A stretch of 64,000 bases of DNA from Lactonifactor sp. BIOML-A5 (GCF_009677585.1 NZ_WKYV01000013.1:40854-104853), one strand, 5' to 3'. Counted from the first letter of the stretch, positions 1-8,399 are shown. Notes: a model not told the origin generated them from the sequence alone. Numbers and translations are program-made.

Positions 1-2
1 GG

Positions 3-407
3 AGGTTTCCGATACCAACGGAACGGTTTTATTCTCATTTTACGTATGTTCCCCTGGATGTGGAACAGATGAGAAAAGCAGCAGAACATCTCATTGGTGA
101 GCATGACTTTAAGAGCTTCTGCGGTACCGGCGCACAGGTGAAAACTACAGTGCGCAATGTTACCGGTCTGACCATACAAAAGAACGGCGATGAGATTATT
201 ATCCGGGTGACAGGAATGGGATTCCTCTATAATATGGTGCGTATTATTGCAGGAACTCTGATGGAAGTGGGATGTGGAAAGTATCCGCCGGAGTATGTAA
301 AGGAGATACTTGAGGCCCGGGACCGGAAGATGGCCGGCAATACAGCGCCTGCCCGGGGGCTGACATTGGTTGGAGTACGTTATTTTAGTGACGAAACCAG
401 AGGCTGA
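3..407 (+). CDS. truA: tRNA pseudouridine synthase A, 3' part (runs in from left edge)
   Basis: TruA isomerises uridines 38-40 in the anticodon arm of tRNAs. The frame is open from the left edge to the stop at 405-407. Visible family features are the HDFKSFCG segment, the VRNVTGL strand and the GMGFLYNMVRIIAGTLMEVG helix, all in the C-terminal half of bacterial TruA; the catalytic Asp lies outside the window. truA directly ahead of rplM-rpsI is a common Clostridia arrangement. A separate promoter follows it, so rplM-rpsI need not depend on truA transcription. Confidence 0.93.
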   Translation, partial: RFPIPTERFYSHFTYVPLDVEQMRKAAEHLIGEHDFKSFCGTGAQVKTTVRNVTGLTIQKNGDEIIIRVTGMGFLYNMVRIIAGTLMEVGCGKYPPEYVKEILEARDRKMAGNTAPARGLTLVGVRYFSDETRG

Positions 408-515
408 AAATCCCAGACAGGTTATGATATCACCTTGCTGACCTGGAACAGGGGCACCTCACAGGTCTCTCTGGGTAAATTTAGCAGAAAATGTGGCAAA
501 AAAACAAAAAACCTG

Positions 516-544
516 TTGACACACGTGGGTGAGTATAATATAAT
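516..544 (+). promoter_or_regulatory. sigma-A promoter of rplM-rpsI
   Basis: TTGACA at 516-521 and TATAAT at 539-544 are separated by 17 bp, a consensus sigma-A promoter. It lies about 115 bp upstream of the rplM start, leaving a long 5' leader. Confidence 0.85.
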
Positions 545-554
545 ATTTCAATGT

Positions 555-650
555 GACGTAGTGCGAAAATACCCGGTCCCTGCCCCGGCGAAGGTATTTT
601 ACATTATAGATTTTAAGTTAGAAAATTATTGAATCCATATGTAAAACAGG
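555..650 (+). promoter_or_regulatory. putative L13-type ribosomal protein leader
   Basis: The rplM leader contains AAAATACC (about 566) and GGTATTTT (about 594), which pair as a stem around a GC-rich loop. Firmicutes rplM transcripts often carry an autoregulatory leader that binds L13. Position and stem fit this; I cannot score it against the RNA family, so it remains inference. Confidence 0.45.
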
Positions 651-660
651 AGGTAAAACC

Positions 661-1089
661 ATGAACAGTTATATGGCTAATCCAGATAAGGTTGAAAGAA
701 AATGGTATGTAGTAGACGCTGATGGACAGACATTAGGCCGTCTCGCATCTGAAATTGCTAAGGTATTAAGAGGAAAGAATAAACCAATCTATACTCCTCA
801 TATCGATACAGGCGATTATGTAATCGTTGTAAACGCTGACAAGATCAATGTTACAGGTAAAAAATTAGATCAGAAAGTTTATTACCACCATTCAGACTAT
901 GTAGGCGGAATGAAAGAAACTACATTAAGAGAAATGTTAGCAAAGAAACCTGAAAAAGTAATCGAGCTTGCAGTTAAGGGTATGCTTCCCAAGGGACCTT
1001 TAGGAAGAGCAATGATCGGTAAACTTCACGTATACGCTGGACCGGAGCACAAGCATGAAGCTCAGAAACCAGAAGTATTAACATTTTAG
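661..1089 (+). CDS. rplM: 50S ribosomal protein L13
   Basis: L13 is an early assembly protein of the large subunit. The 142-residue length is standard and family motifs are clear: [16 protein letters not shown] near the N-terminus, [13 protein letters not shown], and [11 protein letters not shown] near the C-terminus. The ATG is preceded by AGGAGG with good spacing. It is the first gene of a two-gene operon, 16 bp ahead of rpsI. Confidence 0.98.
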   Translation: MNSYMANPDKVERKWYVVDADGQTLGRLASEIAKVLRGKNKPIYTPHIDTGDYVIVVNADKINVTGKKLDQKVYYHHSDYVGGMKETTLREMLAKKPEKVIELAVKGMLPKGPLGRAMIGKLHVYAGPEHKHEAQKPEVLTF

Positions 1090-1105
1090 TAGGAGGTAAA
1101 AAACA

Positions 1106-1498
1106 TTGGCTAATTCAAAATTCTACGGAACCGGAAGAAGAAAAAAATCTATCGCAAGAGTATATTTAGTACCTGGAACAGGTAAGATTACAATTAATAA
1201 AAGAGATATTGATGAGTATTTAGGATTAGAGACATTAAAAGTTATCGTTCGTCAGCCATTAGTGGCAACAGAGACAGCTGATAAGTTTGATGTATTAGTA
1301 AATGTTCATGGCGGCGGTTACACCGGACAGGCTGGTGCAATCCGTCACGGAATTGCCAGAGCACTGCTTCAGGCAGACGATGATTTCAGACCAGTTCTCA
1401 AAAAAGCCGGATATCTGACAAGAGATCCGAGAATGAAAGAGAGAAAGAAGTACGGCCTCAAAGCCGCTCGTCGCGCTCCCCAGTTCAGCAAGCGCTAA
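1106..1498 (+). CDS. rpsI: 30S ribosomal protein S9 (3' end supplied by the ICE)
   Basis: S9 is a small-subunit protein whose basic C-terminal tail reaches the P site. It is 130 residues long and starts at TTG behind AGGAGG. The family body and the SKR terminus are intact. The last 15 codons lie within the left attachment site of the ICE: a second copy at 45809 encodes the same 15 residues with other codons (left ends AGC AAG CGC, right ends TCT AAG AGA). The expressed gene is thus probably a host-ICE chimera with unchanged protein sequence. Confidence 0.97.
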   Translation: MANSKFYGTGRRKKSIARVYLVPGTGKITINKRDIDEYLGLETLKVIVRQPLVATETADKFDVLVNVHGGGYTGQAGAIRHGIARALLQADDDFRPVLKKAGYLTRDPRMKERKKYGLKAARRAPQFSKR

Positions 1499-1500
1499 TC
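1451..1500. other. attL of the ICE (in rpsI)
   Basis: This 50-bp segment matches 45809-45858 at 41 of 50 positions. Exact blocks are CTCAAAGC, GCTCGTCG and CCCCAGTTC, and all differences outside the last few codons are synonymous in the S9 frame. The tandem tyrosine integrases and excisionase at the other end make these the junctions of a site-specific insertion. The exact crossover cannot be fixed by eye but is probably within the shared blocks. Confidence 0.9.
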
Positions 1501-1528
1501 AGCACTTCAAACTGGTTCAAAGATGCTC

Positions 1529-1565
1529 AAAAACCCCGAAAAACTGCGGTTTTTCGGGGTTTTTC
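1529..1565 (+). terminator. terminator after rpsI, carried by the ICE
   Basis: AACCCCGAAAAA and TTTTTCGGGGTT form a stem with a short CTGCGG loop, followed by a T-run. It lies inside the ICE, so the element brings its own terminator; the host rpsI terminator is at 45903-45936. Confidence 0.9.
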
Positions 1566-1634
1566 TATTTCACATCTTCTGTTGTCCTTTGTCTGTTTCT
1601 GGCAGGATTTGAACTGTTCTGACCCTGTTTTTCT

Positions 1635-1695
1635 TGATTAAAAATGGGGCAACCAGCCTTTTTTGACCCCATTATGATTAAAAAATGGGGCAACC
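1635..1695 (+). repeat. two direct repeats, probable integrase arm-type sites
   Basis: TGATTAAAAATGGGGCAACC (1635-1654) and the same motif with one extra A (1675-1695) lie 135-195 bp inside attL. A third copy, TGATTAAAAAGTGGGGCAAC, lies at 45726-45745, about 80 bp inside attR. The second and third copies also have an upstream CCCCAT forming a small inverted repeat. Tyrosine integrases of this type bind arm repeats; the assignment is inferred from number and location. Confidence 0.55.
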
Positions 1696-1940
1696 GAGAG
1701 CCAAAATCGAGCCGTTTTCGAGGTGCTTTTGCCCTGTCATTTGCCCCTCATTTTAGGAGCCTTTCTTTATGGTTTTTCTTTTGAAAGGGCTGGCCTGATT
1801 TGTCAGGATTTGACCAAATCGAATCCGGTTTATCTTTTCTTGCTCATGGCGTCCAATACCCTTAAAGCTGGTGAATACTCGCACATTTGCGCCACACGTC
1901 TTTAAGCAGATACAATGAAGGCGAAAAGGAGGACTGCACT

Positions 1941-2105
1941 ATGAGGAAACATAAATTCAAGATAACCCTCACCCCTGCCGAAAACAGCATCGTGATCCAG
2001 AGCCTGAATCATCTGCGTAACACCCTGCTGCGGGAAAATCGGGACACTGGCTGCGTGGATGATCTTTTGCTCAAAGTCATGTGCGCCCCTGTCAAGAGAA
2101 TTTGA
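1941..2105 (+). CDS. small helical ICE protein, paralogue A
   Basis: A 54-residue protein with an ATG 10 bp behind AAAGGAGG. The core NSIVIQSLNHLRNTLLRENRDTG, followed by a DDLLLKV segment, resembles the proteins at 12172 (ALNELRNDMLEEQRDPG, EDVLLKT) and 15672 (ALAEWRNILIAENKQTE, DELLIRF). The family is a short all-helical protein common in Tn1549-type elements. Function is unknown. It stands alone with a terminator at 2132-2170. Confidence 0.7.
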   Translation: MRKHKFKITLTPAENSIVIQSLNHLRNTLLRENRDTGCVDDLLLKVMCAPVKRI

Positions 2106-2131
2106 AAACTACATATTGTGCCGACTGAATC

Positions 2132-2170
2132 AAGCCGTTTATTCTTTCATAGAGTAGACGGCTTTTTTTA
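2132..2170 (+). terminator. terminator after small ICE protein A
   Basis: AAGCCGT at 2132 pairs with ACGGCTT at 2158 and is followed by a T-run. Confidence 0.75.
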
Positions 2171-2190
2171 TGCCCATTTTACCGCATACA

Positions 2191-2217
2191 TAGCTGTCCG
2201 TCTTGCCAACGGGCAGC
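2191..2217. promoter_or_regulatory. inverted repeat ahead of parA
   Basis: AGCTGTCCGT and ACGGGCAGCT form an imperfect inverted repeat about 22 bp before the parA start. It could be an operator for ParA or ParB or a leader hairpin; the sequence alone does not decide. Confidence 0.4.
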
Positions 2218-2239
2218 TAAATCTATTAAAAAGGAGGAC

Positions 2240-3094
2240 ATGAAAATGCCGGAACAGAGAAGCCGCCCGAAGGATGGCCGCGTCATCGCATTGGCAAACC
2301 AGAAAGGCGGAACAGGCAAAACCACCACAACGGTGAATCTGGGCATTGGTCTGGCCCGCCTGGGGCAAAAGGTTCTGCTCATTGACGCAGACCCCCAGGG
2401 CGACCTCACCACTTGCCTGGGCTGGCAGGATCAGGACAGCTTGCCCACCACCCTTGCAACCATCATGGAGAAGGTGATCCGCGACGAGCCATTTTCTGTG
2501 GACGAGGGCATCCTGCACCACAAAGAGGGTGTTGACCTTATGCCAGCCAACATTGAGCTGTCGGCTATGGAAATGAGCTTGGTAAACGCCATGAGCCGGG
2601 AGTTCACGCTGCGAACCTATGTCAATGAAGTCAAGAAGAACTATGACACGGTTCTGATCGACTGTATGCCGTCCCTCGGTATGATTACGATCAATGCGCT
2701 GGCGGCGGCGGACAGCGTGATTATCCCGGTGCAGGCCCACTATCTCCCGGCCAAAGGAATGACCCAGCTCATGCGAACCATCGGCAAGGTCAAGCGGCAG
2801 ATCAACCCGTCCCTCAAAGTGGATGGCGTACTGCTGACCCTTGTGGATGGGCGCACCAATCTGGCCAAGCAGACAGCCGAAACCTTGCGGCAGAGCTATG
2901 GGAGCGTCTTGAAAATCTATCATTCCGAGATTCCTGTTGCCATCAAAGCCGCAGAAATCAGCGCCGCTGGCAAGAGTATCTATGCCTATGACAATGGCAG
3001 CAAGGTAGCTCAGGCTTATGCGGAATTTTCAAAGGAGGTGCAGGCGGATGGCGAGAAACAACGCGCTAAACTTCAATCTGCCCTCAGTCGATGA
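2240..3094 (+). CDS. ParA-family ATPase
   Basis: ParA/Soj-type Walker ATPase, 284 residues. The deviant Walker A motif KGGTGKTT lies at residues 22-29, followed by DADPQGDLTTCLG and the DCMPSLGMITINAL switch region. With the overlapping ParB gene it forms a partition cassette, which in Tn1549-type ICEs probably stabilises the excised circle. The ATG follows AAAGGAGG. The 3' end overlaps the ParB gene by 47 bp. Confidence 0.93.
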   Translation: MKMPEQRSRPKDGRVIALANQKGGTGKTTTTVNLGIGLARLGQKVLLIDADPQGDLTTCLGWQDQDSLPTTLATIMEKVIRDEPFSVDEGILHHKEGVDLMPANIELSAMEMSLVNAMSREFTLRTYVNEVKKNYDTVLIDCMPSLGMITINALAAADSVIIPVQAHYLPAKGMTQLMRTIGKVKRQINPSLKVDGVLLTLVDGRTNLAKQTAETLRQSYGSVLKIYHSEIPVAIKAAEISAAGKSIYAYDNGSKVAQAYAEFSKEVQADGEKQRAKLQSALSR

Positions 3095-4019
3095 CCTCTT
3101 TTCCACCGAGGAGAGCCGTGCGGAGGCCAGACTGGAGAAAGTTGTCAACCTGAACCCCTCAGAGATCAGCGATTTCCCCGATCACCCTTTCAAAGTGCGG
3201 ATGGATGCAGCCATGCAGGAAATGGCGGAGAGTGTCAAGCAATACGGGGTGTTGGTTCCTGCGCTGGTACGCCCCAAGCAGGGCGGCGGCTATGAAATGG
3301 TGGCCGGACACCGCAGGAAAATGGCAGCGGAACTGGCGCAGCTCCCGGAAATCCCCTGTATTGTGCGAAACCTCACCGATGATGAAGCCACGATCATCAT
3401 GGTGGATTCCAACCTGCAACGAGAGCAGATTTTGCCCTCAGAAAAGGCATTTGCCTACAAGATGAAGCTGGACGCCATGAAACGTCAGGGTCAGAGGACG
3501 GATTTAACTTGTGAGCCACTGGCGCACAAGTTAAAGGGAGTGAAATCAAGGGATTTGCTGGCTGAACAGGTAGGCGAAAGTAAAGATCAAATTCGTAGAT
3601 ATATCCGCCTTACCCACCTTATCCCGGATATTCTGGAACTGGTGGATAATTCCGTTTTGCGAGAGCCGGAAGTGCTGCAAATCGCCATGCGTCCTGCGGT
3701 GGAACTGTCCTACCTGCGAAAAGAAGAACAGGCAGACCTGTTTGCCATCATGGAAGAAATGGACTGCACGCCGTCCCATGCTCAGGCAATCAAAATGCGG
3801 CAGATGTCCGAAGCCAAGACCGGCGATGAACGGCTTGCCAAAGATGCCCTTGTCGCCATTATGAAGGAGGAAAAGCCAAATCAAAAAGAACAAATCAAAA
3901 TCCCGAAAGATCGGATCAGTAAGTATTTTGCGCCGGGGACGCCCGCGCAGAAGATCGAGGATACCATCGTTCAGGCTCTGGAACTTTACCGCAAGCGTCA
4001 GCGCAGTTTAGAACGATAA
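3048..4019 (+). CDS. ParB-family partition protein
   Basis: ParB/Spo0J-like DNA-binding protein, 323 residues. The start is the ATG at 3048 behind AAAGGAGGTG at 3030-3039; an earlier in-frame start lacks that spacing. The ParB N-terminal domain is at about residues 30-125 with VAGHRRKMAAEL and ANVMVDSNLQRE-like segments; a helix-turn-helix region follows at about 170-205 (LLAEQVGESKDQIRRYIRL). It overlaps parA, so the two are translationally coupled. The stop is directly followed by a truncated helicase gene. Confidence 0.9.
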   Translation: MARNNALNFNLPSVDDLFSTEESRAEARLEKVVNLNPSEISDFPDHPFKVRMDAAMQEMAESVKQYGVLVPALVRPKQGGGYEMVAGHRRKMAAELAQLPEIPCIVRNLTDDEATIIMVDSNLQREQILPSEKAFAYKMKLDAMKRQGQRTDLTCEPLAHKLKGVKSRDLLAEQVGESKDQIRRYIRLTHLIPDILELVDNSVLREPEVLQIAMRPAVELSYLRKEEQADLFAIMEEMDCTPSHAQAIKMRQMSEAKTGDERLAKDALVAIMKEEKPNQKEQIKIPKDRISKYFAPGTPAQKIEDTIVQALELYRKRQRSLER

Positions 4020-4030
4020 TCTCACTCACA

Positions 4031-5626
4031 AGGGAGAAGACCCGGTTCGCAAAGTTTTACAACTTACCGGAACTTATGAGCGTATTTAAACAGGTAGCCG
4101 ATATTCAGACAGCGGATATGTTGCACCTTCCCGTACCAAAAGCCAACTTCCACACCGAAGTTATCAAACCTTCGGAAATCCAACAGGAGATGATAAAAGG
4201 GCTGGCGGAACGGGCGGAAAAAATCCGTGGTGGCGGCGTCGATCCCCATGTGGACAATATGCTCCGCATCACCAATGACGGCAGAAAGCTGGCCCTGGAT
4301 ATGCGGCTCATTCAGCCGCTGGCCCCGGATGACCCGGACGGCAAGGTAGCTGTCTGCGCCCGCAATGTCTACCGTATCTGGGAACAGACGAAAGAAAAAC
4401 GCTCCACCCAGCTTGTGTTCTGTGACCTGTCTACTCCTACCACGGACGGCTCGTTTAGTGTTTACGACGACCTAAAAAAGAAGCTGTTGGACGCTGGCAT
4501 CCCAGAGGATGAGATTGCCTTTATCCACACAGCGGACTCGGAGGCCAAAAAGAAAGAGCTTTTTGCAAAGGTACGATCCGGTCAGGTGCGCGTTCTCATG
4601 GGAAGCACACAGAAAATGGGTGCCGGAACCAACGTCCAGGATAGATTGATTGCCCTGCATGATCTGGATTGCCCCTGGAGGCCCAGCGATCTTCAGCAGC
4701 GGCTTGGAAGAATTGTCCGTCAAGGCAACGAAAATGAGGAGGTGGAGATATTCCGCTATGTAACCGAGGGAACATTTGATGCTTATTTGTACCAGCTCGT
4801 CGAGAACAAGCAGAAATTTATTGCTCAGATCATGACCAGCAAAGCACCTGTCCGCGTGGCGGATGATGTGGACGAAACCGCCCTGAGCTATTCTGAAATC
4901 AAGGCGCTGGCCACCGGCAACCCACTTATTATCGAAAAATGCAATCTGGATATGGAGGTGGCAAGGCTGAATATGCTCAAGGCCAGCCACTTGAATCAGG
5001 TGTATGCTTTGGAGGAATTGGTACACCGCAAATATCCGGCAGAGATTACCCGATTGACAGAGAGAATTGCAGGCTATGAAAAAGATGTGGAGCTGGCGAA
5101 AGCCCATCCAAAAGCGCAGGAGGGATTCTGCGGCATGGAGGTGGAGGGCAAACACTATGCCGAAAAAGAGGATGCAGGCAAGGCGATCATCGACGTCTGC
5201 ACGAAGATGACCGGCTCCGATGCTGTCCTTCTGGGGCAGTACCAGGGCTTCTCTATGGTGCTGGCCTATGACGGGATGAGCAACGAGTACCGCATCACTC
5301 TGAAAGGTACCCTGTCCCATACGGTGACGCTGGGTGCGGATGTGTTCGGCAACATCACCCGCCTGGACAACGCGCTGGAGAATCTGGCAGGAAATCTTGA
5401 CGCGGAACGGGCCAAACTGGAGGAAGCCAAAGTACAGCTTGAAAATGCCCGCACCGAACTGGCCACACCATTTGCCCGTGAGGACGAGCTGACAGAGAAA
5501 ACCGCACGTTTGAAAGAATTGAACATCCTGCTTAATATGGATGAGAAGGACAAAACGCTGATCGACGAGGCTCCCGATGAGGGCGAAGAACCACCCGTGA
5601 GAAAGGTTGTAGGTCTGGAGCGATAA
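4031..5626 (+). pseudogene. 3' remnant of giant SNF2-type helicase
   Basis: The frame encodes the C-terminal part of the very large (often over 2,000-residue) methylase/helicase polyproteins of Tn1549-type ICEs. In-frame coding resembling that family (TRFAKFYNLPELMS) already starts upstream of the first ATG at 4076, so the 5' part has been lost, with the junction just after the parB stop. What remains is a helicase C-terminal domain with QRLGRIVRQGN (motif VI) and VLMGSTQKMGAGTN, then a coiled-coil tail ending in VVGLER. Without the N-terminal motor half it should not be an active helicase; a stand-alone 516-residue product from 4076 would lack a good ribosome binding site. Confidence 0.8.
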
Positions 5627-5635
5627 GCTCTCCCA

Positions 5636-5663
5636 GCACCGATTGGAACTACCCCAATCGGTG
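5636..5663 (+). terminator. hairpin after helicase remnant
   Basis: GCACCGATTGG and CCAATCGGTGC pair with a six-base loop shortly after the stop. The downstream T-run is poor, so termination strength is uncertain. Confidence 0.5.
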
Positions 5664-5684
5664 CGTACATAATAAAAAAGCCCC

Positions 5685-5759
5685 CCTTATATAGCCGGTT
5701 CCCGTCGGAACAAATTGTTGGCTATATAAGGAGGTTTTATGATGCCATTGTTGTTTTAG
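5685..5759 (+). promoter_or_regulatory. hairpin sequestering an SD, now ahead of a seven-codon scar
   Basis: CCTTATATAGCC (5685-5696) and GGCTATATAAGG (5720-5731) are perfect 12-bp arms. The right arm contains the AAGGAGG Shine-Dalgarno of an ATG at 5739, followed by TTTT. The frame behind it ends after six codons (MMPLLF). Compare the similar leaders at 7170, 15252 and 41181. I infer that a gene once followed here and was lost. Confidence 0.5.
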
Positions 5760-6124
5760 TGCGTTTTTCTGTCTGCTGTGCGGAGGTTTGCATCCCGACG
5801 CAGGGTATCTTTCAAAGAACCGATCATATCCTTGATGATGCGGATTTCATACTCGTCACAATCTTCCAACAACAGCGCAATATCCTTTTCAAACTGCACT
5901 TTCGCCATAATGATATTGTCGCAGAGAAGATCGTCACCGGTAACGGACAGTGCATTTGCAATGCTGATAATGGTGTTCAGGCTAACGCGGGTGGTGCCGG
6001 TTTCAATGTTACTCAGATGTGTCGGAGAGATGTCAATGAGTTCGGCAAGGCGCTCCTGCGTTAAATCTGCCTTGATACGGGCAATCTTGATTCGTTTGCC
6101 AATTGCTTTATAATCAAGTTCCAT
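5756..6124 (-). CDS. XRE-family transcriptional regulator
   Basis: A 122-residue Cro/CI-like regulator. The helix-turn-helix is at about residues 5-65 (GKRIKIARIKADLTQERLAELIDISPTHLSNIETG), with a C-terminal helical region. The start is the ATG at 6124 preceded by AAGGGGG; a longer frame has no such site. It is divergent from the SLOG gene at 6250 and probably controls that intergenic promoter, as XRE regulators do in many ICEs. The regulated genes are inferred from position only. Confidence 0.88.
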   Translation of the reverse strand: MELDYKAIGKRIKIARIKADLTQERLAELIDISPTHLSNIETGTTRVSLNTIISIANALSVTGDDLLCDNIIMAKVQFEKDIALLLEDCDEYEIRIIKDMIGSLKDTLRRDANLRTADRKTH

Positions 6125-6163
6125 ATCGCGCCCCCTTCGCTTCAATAATTTGCATAAGCATAT

Positions 6164-6191
6164 TGTAACCACGGAGAGAACGCATTATAAT
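6164..6191 (+). promoter_or_regulatory. promoter of the SLOG gene
   Basis: TTGTAA at 6164-6169 and TATAAT at 6186-6191 with a 16-bp spacer, followed by a TATATCCGTGATATACGG near-palindrome that could be an XRE operator. Confidence 0.55.
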
Positions 6192-6249
6192 AATCTATAT
6201 CCGTGATATACGGCTATAAACCAAGTGATTATGGAAATAGGTGATTTTC

Positions 6250-6711
6250 ATGACCGTATGCACTTTTGCCGGTCATCGGGAGGTGTTCTTATCTTCTGTC
6301 AAGCAAGAGATAGACAAGGCTTTATCGGACATAGTACAGACAGAAGATGAGTATGTATTTTATTCCGGCGGCATGGGTGATTTTGATATAATGTGTGAGG
6401 CAGCCGTCTGGAGAGTGAAAAAGAAGTATCCACATTTGAATATTCGCCTAAATCTGGTGCTTCCCTACATGACCAATCAGATTAACCGGGATAAGGATTA
6501 CTACGAATCCAGGTTTGATGATATTATCATTCCGATGGATTTGATGGGAGTCCACTATAAGGCAGCCATCAAAAAAAGAAATCGTTGGATGGTAGATCAG
6601 GCAGATAAAATTCTAGCCTATGTTTATCGCGATTTTGGTGGAGCCTTTGATACAATAAAATATGCTTTGCGTACAGGAAAGCCGGTTCTGAACCTTGCAG
6701 AAAAAGAATGA
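6250..6711 (+). CDS. SLOG-family (DUF1273/YpsA-like) protein
   Basis: 153 residues with the family start MTVCTFAGHREVF and a Rossmann-like GGMGDFDIMCEAAV segment; SLOG proteins bind nucleotide-derived ligands. The 3' half has VDQADKILAYVYRDFGGAFDTIKYA, typical of the group. The ATG at 6250 follows AGGTGA; a GTG three codons upstream is an alternative. Its role in the ICE is unknown; SLOG proteins are often linked to stress and conflict systems. Confidence 0.8.
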   Translation: MTVCTFAGHREVFLSSVKQEIDKALSDIVQTEDEYVFYSGGMGDFDIMCEAAVWRVKKKYPHLNIRLNLVLPYMTNQINRDKDYYESRFDDIIIPMDLMGVHYKAAIKKRNRWMVDQADKILAYVYRDFGGAFDTIKYALRTGKPVLNLAEKE

Positions 6712-6780
6712 AATCGCACATTTGATATTATTTTTTTGTGTGGGTATAGTATAATAAAAACGGAAACGAGGTGAGCGTGA

Positions 6781-7113
6781 ATGAGCGATCAATATATTCC
6801 GATGATAGAGCGCATCTCAGAAGAATACGATGAGAGCGACAGCAATATGGTTCTTGAGCTGGCTGCCACCGATCAGGAATATGCCGACCTCAAACAGCAG
6901 ATGAGCGAACTGAAACACCAGCACCATTTCATCGAGAAGCTGCTGGAGGGGGACGGTGAGGTACAGCTTACCGCTCAGGAACATCAAATCTTAAATCAGT
7001 ATTTCCGGCTGTATTTGCGGGCCGACAACATGGAGCGCAAGCACATCTACTTCCGAGGCCACACGGATTGTTTCTCCTATCTGGAGAAAATCGAGGCATT
7101 CAAAAAAGAATAA
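6781..7113 (+). CDS. conserved ICE protein of unknown function
   Basis: 110 residues, acidic and helical, with a predicted coiled coil (DLKQQMSELKHQHHFIEKLL, about residues 38-58). Similar short proteins are common in Tn1549-like elements next to the TOPRIM gene. I recognise no catalytic motif. An AT-rich tract with TATAAT at 6750-6755 precedes it and GAGGTGAG is the ribosome binding site. A terminator at 7131-7162 follows. Confidence 0.7.
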   Translation: MSDQYIPMIERISEEYDESDSNMVLELAATDQEYADLKQQMSELKHQHHFIEKLLEGDGEVQLTAQEHQILNQYFRLYLRADNMERKHIYFRGHTDCFSYLEKIEAFKKE

Positions 7114-7130
7114 TCAATATGGAAACAGCA

Positions 7131-7162
7131 AAGCCGATTGGAGAAATCCAGTCGGCTTTTTT
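7131..7162 (+). terminator. terminator after 6781 gene
   Basis: AAGCCGATTGG and CCAGTCGGCTT pair around AGAAAT, followed by a run of eight T. Confidence 0.8.
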
Positions 7163-7169
7163 TCATGCC

Positions 7170-7239
7170 AGCCCCCTTTACATAGTCAGCCATCCCAAGC
7201 GGACGGCAAATCTACGGCTATGGAAAGGGGGCTATTTTT
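7170..7239 (+). promoter_or_regulatory. SD-sequestering hairpin ahead of TOPRIM gene
   Basis: AGCCCCCTTTACATAG (7170-7185) and CTATGGAAAGGGGGCT (7218-7233) pair along 16 nt with one mismatch. The right arm is the Shine-Dalgarno of the ATG at 7240 and is followed by ATTTTTA. The hairpin would hide the SD and may also act as a weak terminator, so the downstream gene looks attenuated. Confidence 0.6.
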
Positions 7240-8211
7240 ATGCCTTATTACGACTCGGAAACGATTGAACGAGCGCGGCAGGTGGACTTGCTCACCTACC
7301 TGCAAACCTGCGAACCGCAAGAACTTGTCCATGTGTCCGGCAATGTCTACTGCACCAAGACCCATGACAGCCTGCGGATTTCCAACGGCAAGTGGTGCTG
7401 GTTCTCCCGTGGAATCGGCGGATACAGCGCCCTGGACTATCTCATTAAGGTCAATGGCTATTCGTTTATGGACGCGATGGAAACCATCACCGGAAGGGCG
7501 GCAATCAAGCCGCCTTCTTTTGTGCCTGCTCCTAAAGAGGAAAAGCCAAAGCATCTGCTTCTACCGCAGGCCGCGCCCGATAACCGGGCTATGGTGGACT
7601 ACCTCAAAAAAAGAGGAATCGACCCAGGGGTGATCGACTACTGCATCCAGACTGGAAGGCTTTATGAAAGCCGGAACAAGGGCCACAGCAATGTCGTTTT
7701 CGTAGGCTTTGACAAGGACGGAAAAGCACGGTTCGGCTGTCTGCGCGGGATCGGTGAAGGGCGTTTCCACGGTGACTTGAGCGGTAGCGATAAACACTAT
7801 TCCTTTGCCCTGCCCGCCTGCGTGGATAATCCAGCGGTACACCTGTGTGAATCCGCCATTGATGTCATGTCCTATGCGACCCTCTGCAAGCTGGACGGCA
7901 TTGACTGGAAGCGGCACAATCTACTATCCCTGGCTGGGATCTATCAGCCGAAAAAGGTGCTGGCGGAAAGCAAGCTGCCCGTTGCTCTCACCCGGTTTCT
8001 GGAGGATCATCCGTCCATTAAAACCATCTATCTGCATCTGGACAACGATGGCCCCGGCAGGTTGGCAACGAAGGCGATCATAGCGGTCATTCCCAAAGAA
8101 TACGAGGTAAAAAACCGCCCGCCGCCCACCGGTAAGGACGTGAATGACACCCTTTGTCACCGGCTTGGGATTCCCATTCGGTGCAGCAACGGAAAGGAGC
8201 ATGAACGATGA
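7240..8211 (+). CDS. DUF3991/TOPRIM-domain protein
   Basis: 323 residues. The N-terminal part (about 1-95) has the zinc-ribbon-like HVSGNVYCTKTHDSLRIS and WCWFSRGIGGYSALDYL seen in the DUF3991 group. The C-terminal half is TOPRIM-like with LCESAIDVMSY (about 205-215) and IYLHLDNDGPGR (about 262-273). Such proteins resemble DnaG-type primases and are standard in Tn1549-like ICEs, probably for complementary-strand priming after transfer. The last bases overlap the next start. Confidence 0.88.
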   Translation: MPYYDSETIERARQVDLLTYLQTCEPQELVHVSGNVYCTKTHDSLRISNGKWCWFSRGIGGYSALDYLIKVNGYSFMDAMETITGRAAIKPPSFVPAPKEEKPKHLLLPQAAPDNRAMVDYLKKRGIDPGVIDYCIQTGRLYESRNKGHSNVVFVGFDKDGKARFGCLRGIGEGRFHGDLSGSDKHYSFALPACVDNPAVHLCESAIDVMSYATLCKLDGIDWKRHNLLSLAGIYQPKKVLAESKLPVALTRFLEDHPSIKTIYLHLDNDGPGRLATKAIIAVIPKEYEVKNRPPPTGKDVNDTLCHRLGIPIRCSNGKEHER

Positions 8212-8399
8212 GAGAGTATGAAGTGACCATCACCGAAACGCTGGAAATGACCATCGCGGTGGAAGCGGAGAGCCGCGAGGAGGCGCAGCAGATCGCCTCA
8301 GACAACTGGAAGAACGGCGACTATATCCTGGATGCCGACCACTTCAAGGACGTGACATTCCGCACCAAAGACCGGAGCCGTGACCGGGGCGAGCGGTGA
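8208..8399 (+). CDS. DpnD/PcfM-family small protein
   Basis: 63 residues. The pattern YEVTITETLEMTIAVEAESREEAQQIA followed by YILDADHFKDVTF matches the DpnD/PcfM family found in conjugative elements such as pCF10. Function is unknown. It overlaps the TOPRIM gene by 4 bp. Confidence 0.8.
   Translation: MREYEVTITETLEMTIAVEAESREEAQQIASDNWKNGDYILDADHFKDVTFRTKDRSRDRGER

Larger units (their letters stand above)
1500..1940. other. ICE left-end noncoding region
   Basis: After the rpsI terminator this 440-bp stretch holds two direct repeats (1635-1654 and 1675-1695) that recur near the right end. A 60-codon frame from 1723 has no convincing ribosome binding site or recognisable product and I do not call it. 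I read the region as the end-processing zone of the ICE. Confidence 0.5.

Noticed and set aside
435-632. 65-codon open frame between truA and rplM
   Set aside because: It covers the rplM promoter and leader hairpin; composition and start do not look like a gene.
1723-1905. 60-codon open frame in the ICE left end
   Set aside because: No good ribosome binding site, no family resemblance, and it lies between probable integrase binding repeats and the start of a clear small gene.
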